A stretch of 64,000 nucleotides of DNA from DASUPK01 sp963782345. Its GTDB lineage: Bacteria; Actinomycetota; Thermoleophilia; Solirubrobacterales; 70-9. A program made the position numbers and the translations under genes. Positions within the stretch are counted from its first letter, which is position 1; the number at the start of each line of letters is the position of its first letter. The stretch spans positions 239,191-303,190 of the forward strand of contig CAWAJF010000003.1 in NCBI GenBank assembly GCA_963782345.1. The letters run 5' to 3'. The notes beneath the pieces were generated by a model. It was not told the origin of the DNA, ran no database searches, and saw only the letters and a program-made list of their open reading frames with translations. Shown in pieces: positions 58,986 through 64,000 of the stretch.

Positions 58986-60418
58986 GTGCCCGTCTCCTCC
59001 GAGAACCGGGCGATGCCGGCGTCCTTCGCCTCCTCGACGACGGCTCGCGCCACCGCGGGCGCGACGTCGCGGTTGAAGACCGAGGGGATGATGTAGTCCT
59101 CGGCGAGGTCGTCCTCGGTGACCACCTCGGCGATTCCGCGAGCCGCGGCGAGCTTCATCTCCTCGGTGATCCGGGGGGCGCCGGCGTCGAGCGCGCCGCG
59201 GAAGATTCCCGGGAAGCAGAGGACGTTGTTGATCTGGTTCGGGTAGTCGGAGCGTCCCGTGGCCATGATCCGGACGTGCTTGTCGGCCTCCTCGGGCATC
59301 ACCTCGGGGGTGGGGTTCGCCATCGCGAAGACGATCGCGTCGTCGTTCATCTTCGCCAGCGAATCCGGCTCGATCAGGCCGGGGCCGGAGAGCCCGATGA
59401 ACATGTCGCAGCCCTCGATCACCTCATTGGGGCCACCGGTGAGCTTCTCGTCGTTGGTGTTCTCCGCGAACCACCTCTTGATTCCCGACATCGAGCCGTC
59501 GCCGTAGTCGGCGCGATCGGTGGAGATCGCGCCCTGGCGGTCGCAGCCGATGATCTGGGTGATCCCGGACTCCTGCATCATCTTCGTGCAGGCGACGCCG
59601 GCCGCGCCCGTGCCGAGGACGAGGACTCGAAGGCTCTCGATCGGCTTGCCGACGATCTTCAGCGAGTTGAAGAGCGCTGCCATGACGACGACCGCGGTGC
59701 CGTGCTGGTCGTCGTGGAAGACGGGGATGTCGAGGGCCTCCTTCAGCGTCTCCTCGATCTCGAAGCAGCGGGGCGCCGAGATGTCCTCGAGGTTGATCCC
59801 GCCGAAGGTGGGGGCGAGGAGCTTGACTGTCTGGATGATCTCCTGGGGATCGTTGGTGGCCAGGCAGATCGGGAAGGCGTCGACGTCGGCGAACTCCTTG
59901 AAGAGCATCGCCTTGCCCTCCATCACGGGCATCGCGGCCTCGGGGCCGATGTCCCCGAGGCCGAGCACCGCTGAGCCGTCGGAGACCACGGCGACGGTGT
60001 TGGCCTTGATCGTGAAGTCGAAGGCCTTGGTCTTGTCCTCGGCGATGTACTCGCAGACCCGCGCGACGCCCGGCGTGTAGGCCATCGAGAGGTCGTCGCG
60101 GGTCTTCAGCGGGTACTTGTTGTGCTGCTCGATCTTGCCCTTCTTGTGCATCTCGAAGGTTCGGTCGGTGAAGCCGAGCACGCGCGCGCCGCGGGTCGAG
60201 CCGATCGAGCGCAGGATCTGCTCCCACTGCTCGGCGCTGCTGGCGTCGATCGTGAACTCGCGGACCCGCTTGCCCTCATCCCCGGCGCCCGGGATCAGGT
60301 CGACCGACTGGAGCGCGCCACCGGCCTCGGCGATCTGCGCGGTGATCTTGCCGAGCGGCTCCTGGCGCGCGTCGAGCTCGACGCGAACGGTGACGCTGTA
60401 CTGAGCGGAGGCAGCCAT
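58946..60418 (-). CDS. Malic enzyme with N-terminal ACT domain
   Basis: 490 residues from ATG 60418 (a longer open frame upstream has no family match). Residues ~5-85 form an ACT-like domain (YSVTVRVELDARQEPLGKITAQIAEAGGALQSVDLI). The malic enzyme part follows: NKYPLKTRDDLSMAYTPGVARVCEYIAEDK with the catalytic Tyr, VVSDGSAVLGLGDIGPEAAMPVMEGKAMLFKEFA, FHDDQHGTAVVVMAAL metal site, and VLVLGTGAAGVACTKMM NAD-binding. It decarboxylates malate to pyruvate. The ACT domain suggests allosteric control by a small ligand. NAD versus NADP use is not clear from sequence. Confidence 0.95.
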   Translation of the reverse strand: MAASAQYSVTVRVELDARQEPLGKITAQIAEAGGALQSVDLIPGAGDEGKRVREFTIDASSAEQWEQILRSIGSTRGARVLGFTDRTFEMHKKGKIEQHNKYPLKTRDDLSMAYTPGVARVCEYIAEDKTKAFDFTIKANTVAVVSDGSAVLGLGDIGPEAAMPVMEGKAMLFKEFADVDAFPICLATNDPQEIIQTVKLLAPTFGGINLEDISAPRCFEIEETLKEALDIPVFHDDQHGTAVVVMAALFNSLKIVGKPIESLRVLVLGTGAAGVACTKMMQESGITQIIGCDRQGAISTDRADYGDGSMSGIKRWFAENTNDEKLTGGPNEVIEGCDMFIGLSGPGLIEPDSLAKMNDDAIVFAMANPTPEVMPEEADKHVRIMATGRSDYPNQINNVLCFPGIFRGALDAGAPRITEEMKLAAARGIAEVVTEDDLAEDYIIPSVFNRDVAPAVARAVVEEAKDAGIARFSEETGTYEIVGGEGTAVR

Positions 60419-60485
60419 GGGGCCGACAGGATACGCAGGCCGGTCAAACGGCCCTGGTCGACGAAAAACCTGCAATGAAGGGGAG

Positions 60486-60505
60486 AGGCGCCGGAGTTGG
60501 CGCCT
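60486..60505. other. 7-bp hairpin ahead of the DUF559 gene
   Basis: AGGCGCC and GGCGCCT flank a GGAGTT loop, ending 10 nt before ATG 60516. The only Shine-Dalgarno-like bases (GGAG) lie in the loop, so the stem could control translation. Confidence 0.4.
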
Positions 60506-60515
60506 TACTCGCGGT

Positions 60516-61373
60516 ATGCGCGAGGAAGGCGCCAAAGGCGATGGGCTGATCGCAAGAATCGCGGCTCGCCAGCACGGTGTGGTGAGCTCGGCCCAGCTCG
60601 TAGCGGCCGGGATCGACAAGGACGCAATCTCCCGCCGAGTTAGGGCAGCTCGACTTCACCGCCTTCACCGCGGGGTGTACGCCGTCGGCCACACCCGCCT
60701 CACCTTCGAGGCGCGCTGCATGGCGGCCGTGCTTGCTCTCGGGGAAGGGGCGGCCGTCAGCCGCCGGAGCGCTGCCGCCGTCTGGGGGATGCTGCGGCCC
60801 CACTCGGGACCGATCGAGGCCACCGTCCCAGGTGACGGAGGCCGCCGAGCCCGACAGGGAATCAGGGTGCATCGATCCCACTCCCTCATTGCCGCTGCTA
60901 CGACCCGCCGCAACGGCGTCGCAGTGACGAAGCCCGCCCGCACCCTCCGCGACCTTCACCGCACCGTTCCCCAGCCGCTGTTCCGTGCGGCGGTCCGCCG
61001 CGCGCTCGACCTGCGGCTGATCTCCAGCGCCGATTTGCGCAAGCCAGCGGACCTCACCCGCAGCGAGCTCGAGCGCCTCTTTCTCGCCCTCTGCCGGCGC
61101 CACCGCCTTCCGCAGCCGCAGGTCAACGCTCGCGTGGGCCCCTACGAGGTCGACTTCCTCTGGCGTGACCGCGGCCTGATCGTCGAGACCGATGGGTTTC
61201 GTCATCACGGGAACCGCGACGCCTTCGAGCGCGACCGCGCTCGGGACGCCCTCCTTCAGAGCCTGGGTTTCAGTGTCCTGCGCTTCACCCACCGCCAGGT
61301 GCTCGACCGGACCCCGGTCATTGCGGCACTGCGTCGGCTCCTCGCTCAGAGCTCTCTGACCCCCGACCTATGA
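60516..61373 (+). CDS. AbiEi-like winged-helix plus DUF559 (Vsr-like) nuclease-fold protein
   Basis: 285 residues. The N-terminal ~50 residues (IARIAARQHGVVSSAQLVAAGIDKDAISRRVRAARLHRLHRGVYAVGH) match the AbiEi-antitoxin-type winged helix. The C-terminal DUF559 domain (GPYEVDFLWRDRGLIVETDGFRHHGNRDAFERDRARDALLQSLGFSVLRFTHRQVL) has the Asp and E-x-D pattern of Vsr-like nucleases. Such fusions are abundant in high-GC actinobacteria and are suspected of roles in defence or toxin-antitoxin biology, without proof. No partner gene is adjacent. Confidence 0.82.
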   Translation: MREEGAKGDGLIARIAARQHGVVSSAQLVAAGIDKDAISRRVRAARLHRLHRGVYAVGHTRLTFEARCMAAVLALGEGAAVSRRSAAAVWGMLRPHSGPIEATVPGDGGRRARQGIRVHRSHSLIAAATTRRNGVAVTKPARTLRDLHRTVPQPLFRAAVRRALDLRLISSADLRKPADLTRSELERLFLALCRRHRLPQPQVNARVGPYEVDFLWRDRGLIVETDGFRHHGNRDAFERDRARDALLQSLGFSVLRFTHRQVLDRTPVIAALRRLLAQSSLTPDL

Positions 61374-61374
61374 T
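61369..61374 (+). promoter_or_regulatory. -10-like box of polA (leaderless)
   Basis: TATGAT, 6 nt before GTG 61381; the box overlaps the stop of the upstream gene. Confidence 0.55.
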
Positions 61375-61380
61375 GGACCC

Positions 61381-64000
61381 GTGCCCGCCACCACCCAGAA
61401 GAAGGCTCCAGCCAAAGGCTCGAAGGCCAAGCAGAAGGCGCCCGAGCTCTTCCTGATCGACGGCAACTCGCTTGCGTACCGGGCCTTCTTCGCCCTTCCC
61501 GAGTCGATCGCGACTCACGACGGGCGGCCCACCAACGCGATCTACGGGCTCGCCTCGATGTTCGCCAAGATGCTGATCGACTGCGATCCCGCCGCCGTAG
61601 TGGTGTGCTGGGACGCCGGCTGGTCGGGGCGCGAGGTCACCTACGAGCCGTACAAGTCCCAGCGGAAGCCGCGCCCGGACCTGCTGCGCGACCAGTGGCC
61701 GCACCTGATGCCGCTCGCCGAGGCATTCGGCTTCACCAACATCAAGGTCGACGGCTTCGAGGCCGACGACGTGATCGCCTCGCTCACCAAGCGCGCCCGC
61801 GAGCAGGGCCTCAACGTGATGGTCGTCTCGGGCGACCGCGACGTCTACCAGCTGGTCGAGGACGGGGTCCGCGTGATGACCACCTCGCGCGGCGTCACCG
61901 ACACCAAGATCTACGACAGCGCCGGCGTCGTCGAGCGCTACGGCGTCCCGCCGGAGCTGGTCACCGACCTGATCGGGCTGAAGGGCGATACCTCCGACAA
62001 CATCCCCGGGGTCCCGGGAATCGGCGACAAGACCGCCGCCCAGCTGCTGCAGGAGTACGGGGACCTGGAGGCGGTCCTCGCCAACATCGACAAGATCTCC
62101 GGCGCCAAGCGCAAGGAGAACCTCACCAACCACGCCGAGGACGCGCGGGTCTCCAAGCAGCTCGCCACCGCGATCACGGACATCGACATCGAGCTCGATC
62201 TCGACGCCCTGATGTCGAAGCAGATGGATCGCAGCCGGCTGCGCGAGGTCGCCCGCGAGTTCGAGCTCCGCGTGATCCTCCAGCGGCTCGAGGAGGAGCT
62301 CGGGGCGGACTTCATTCCCGAGGGGAAGGTCGAGGAGGAGCTCGACGCAACCGCCGAGGCGGGGTCGATCGAGGACCTCGCCAAGGGCGAGATCGCCCTG
62401 GCGATCGCCGACTCGACCTGGTCGGGATACGACGGCAAGCGCCTCGTCGAGGGGCAGTGCCCCGACCTCGCTGCCCTGGTCGAGTCCCTGGCCGGCCGGC
62501 CGCTGATCGGCCACGACCTGAAGAGCCTCGGCGGAGGCGCGCGTCACGGCGTCCTCGCCGCGGCGCCGAACGGCGTCAACCTCCGCCACGACACGATGGT
62601 CGGCGCCTACCTGCTCGACCCCGCCCGCCGCACCTACGACCTGATCGACATCGCCGCCCAGCGCGGCCTCGCCGCCGCGCCGAAGGCAGAGGACACCGCC
62701 GACGGCGACCAGCTCGAGCTGGGGGAGGAGCCGCCGCCCGACCCCGCGGCGGAGGCCCGCCTCGTCTGGGAGATCGCCCAGCTTCAGCGCAAGGCCATGA
62801 AGGAGCAGGGGATCGAGCGCCTCATGGACGAGGTCGAGATGCCGCTGATCGAGGTCCTGGCGTCGATGGAGCAGAACGGCGTTCTCCTCGACCAGAAGCG
62901 CCTCGCCGACATCGGCGAGGGCTTCGAGCAGCGAATCGAGACCCTGCAGGCGGAGATCTTCGAGCTGGCCGGCCACGAGTTCACGATCGGCTCGCCCCAG
63001 CAGCTCGCCGAGGTCCTCTTCGGCGAGCTGGGCCTGACGAAGAAGCGCCGCGGCAAGACCGGCTTCTCCACCGATGCCCGGGTCCTCTCCCAGATCCGCG
63101 AGGAGCACGAGATCGTCGCCAAGGTCGAGCAGTGGCGCGAGCTGACCAAGCTGAAGAGCACCTACCTCGACGCCCTGCCGGAGCTGATCGACGCCGACAC
63201 CGGCCGCCTGCACACCACCTTCAACCAGGCGGCGACGGCGACGGGCCGCCTCTCGAGCACCAACCCCAACCTGCAGAACATCCCGATTCGGACCGAGGAG
63301 GGTCGCCCGATCCGCTCGTGCTTCGTCGCGCCGCACGGCCAGCGCCTGCTGTCGGCCGACTACGACCAGATCGAGCTGCGGATCCTCGCCCACATCGCCG
63401 AGGAGGACGCGCTCCGCGAGATCTTCGCCCGGGGCGAGGACATCCACGCGGCGACCGCCGCGGAGGTGCTCGGCTCGGACCCGAAGAAGGTCACGCCCGG
63501 GGATCGCTCCAAGGCCAAGATGGTCAACTACGGGATCGCCTACGGCCTCTCCGCCTATGGGCTGGCCGACCGCCTCAACATCGATCAGGAGGAGGCGGCC
63601 GCCTACATCGACCGCTACTTCGAGCGCTTTCCCGCTGTGCAGCGCTACATCGAGGAGACGGTCGAGTTCGCCAGGAAGGAGGGCTACGTCAGCACGCTGC
63701 TCGGCCGGCGCCGCCCGATCCCCGAGCTCCGCTCGGGGCGCCCGCAGGTGCGCGGGCAGGGCGAGCGCCTCGCGGTCAACATGCCGATCCAGGGCACCTC
63801 GGCGGACATCATCAAGATCGCGATGGTGGGCTGCCAGCGCGCCCTCGACGACTCGGATCTCGAGACCCGCCTCGTCCTGCAGATCCACGACGAGCTCCTC
63901 TTCGAGGGCCCGGAGATCGAGATGGAGGCCGCCTCGGAGCTGGTCGAGCGGGAGATGTGCCGCGCCTTCGAGCTCGACCCGCCCCTGGCGGTCGACGTCG
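61381..64000 (+). CDS. polA: DNA polymerase I (3' end cut by window edge)
   Basis: 873 codons are present; only the last few dozen residues are missing. A Lys/Ala-rich N-terminal extension (~20 residues) precedes the 5'-3' nuclease domain (LFLIDGNSLAYRAFFALPESI, VDGFEADDVIASL, SGDRDVYQLV, GLKGDTSDNIPGVPGIGDKTA). The middle 3'-5' exonuclease-like domain is degenerate: no D-x-E appears in ALAIADSTW, and the ExoII Asp is lost (HDLKSLG). The polymerase domain has SADYDQIELRILAH (motif A), RSKAKMVNYGIAYG (motif B, with Tyr where E. coli has Phe762) and QIHDELLFE (motif C). It therefore probably lacks proofreading and tolerates dideoxynucleotides, as other Tyr-type enzymes do. Confidence 0.97.
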   Translation, partial: MPATTQKKAPAKGSKAKQKAPELFLIDGNSLAYRAFFALPESIATHDGRPTNAIYGLASMFAKMLIDCDPAAVVVCWDAGWSGREVTYEPYKSQRKPRPDLLRDQWPHLMPLAEAFGFTNIKVDGFEADDVIASLTKRAREQGLNVMVVSGDRDVYQLVEDGVRVMTTSRGVTDTKIYDSAGVVERYGVPPELVTDLIGLKGDTSDNIPGVPGIGDKTAAQLLQEYGDLEAVLANIDKISGAKRKENLTNHAEDARVSKQLATAITDIDIELDLDALMSKQMDRSRLREVAREFELRVILQRLEEELGADFIPEGKVEEELDATAEAGSIEDLAKGEIALAIADSTWSGYDGKRLVEGQCPDLAALVESLAGRPLIGHDLKSLGGGARHGVLAAAPNGVNLRHDTMVGAYLLDPARRTYDLIDIAAQRGLAAAPKAEDTADGDQLELGEEPPPDPAAEARLVWEIAQLQRKAMKEQGIERLMDEVEMPLIEVLASMEQNGVLLDQKRLADIGEGFEQRIETLQAEIFELAGHEFTIGSPQQLAEVLFGELGLTKKRRGKTGFSTDARVLSQIREEHEIVAKVEQWRELTKLKSTYLDALPELIDADTGRLHTTFNQAATATGRLSSTNPNLQNIPIRTEEGRPIRSCFVAPHGQRLLSADYDQIELRILAHIAEEDALREIFARGEDIHAATAAEVLGSDPKKVTPGDRSKAKMVNYGIAYGLSAYGLADRLNIDQEEAAAYIDRYFERFPAVQRYIEETVEFARKEGYVSTLLGRRRPIPELRSGRPQVRGQGERLAVNMPIQGTSADIIKIAMVGCQRALDDSDLETRLVLQIHDELLFEGPEIEMEAASELVEREMCRAFELDPPLAVDV

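Noticed and set aside
61318..63888. 856-codon minus-strand open frame opposite polA
   Set aside because: Compositionally biased translation of the polA antisense strand (Leu/Val/Asp/Arg-rich, no motifs). The plus strand encodes every DNA polymerase I motif.

Overview
The window is 64 kb of high-GC DNA with almost no non-coding space; no gene-free stretch reaches 300 bases. Features pointing to a high-GC Actinomycetota, and by inference a Thermoleophilia/Solirubrobacterales-type lineage, are: F420-type oxidoreductases (4888-6255), a split HadA/HadB-like dehydratase pair, a DivIVA-like protein, a DNA polymerase I with a degenerate proofreading site and a Tyr in the O-helix, and a PD-(D/E)XK 'group I intron-associated' nuclease beside a tRNA. 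The lineage is an inference from gene content; no rRNA is present.

Layout. 1-4215: end of an aldehyde dehydrogenase, a PfpI/DJ-1 gene boxed in by inverted repeats, then proA-nadD-rsfS and a DivIVA-like gene. 4299-5024: a nuclease ORF that reads in frame through a tRNA-Ala(GGC) gene into a Phd/YefM-like segment. 4888-6255: divergent F420-type oxidoreductases. 6252-13412: an acetate/carboxylate module with a LytS-type kinase, a LytTR regulator, a small membrane subunit and a sodium:solute symporter in one overlapping operon, divergent from a SatP-type transporter and acetyl-CoA synthetase. 13485-16453: secreted beta-propeller and sulfatase. 17414-25701: leuS, cupin, acylphosphatase, comEA, comEC, holA, rpsT. 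25771-29278: murJ, soxR with its target promoter, a methyltransferase. 29332-40655: lepA, dehydratase pair, hrcA-dnaJ-prmA, murI, phoH-ybeY-era. 40708-52799: hisIE and a tryptophan pathway split into trpEGDC and trpFBA by an HtrA protease, a secreted protein, an SDR and a cyclopropane-fatty-acid-synthase-like gene. 52816-64000: trmO, a probable PPi-type phosphofructokinase, a substrate-binding lipoprotein, esterase, dioxygenase, epimerase, acetyltransferase, malic enzyme, a DUF559 protein and the first 873 codons of polA.

The strongest signals beyond gene content are these. (1) A recurrent -10-like box TANNNT lies 6-8 nt before the start codon of about 17 genes on both strands, which indicates widespread leaderless transcription; at 13485 the same spacing points at an ATC codon as the start. 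(2) Several genes (nadD, ybeY, acylphosphatase, trmO) have no ATG/GTG/TTG before their conserved N-terminus. (3) Palindromic elements sit in frame inside genes: a 16-bp-arm palindrome in trpE, and a related 45-bp element in both dnaJ and ybeY with compensatory stem changes. (4) A pair of about 76-bp inverted elements flanks the PfpI gene. (5) A hairpin followed by ACCCGATTAAT sits at both edges of the segment that splits the trp genes.
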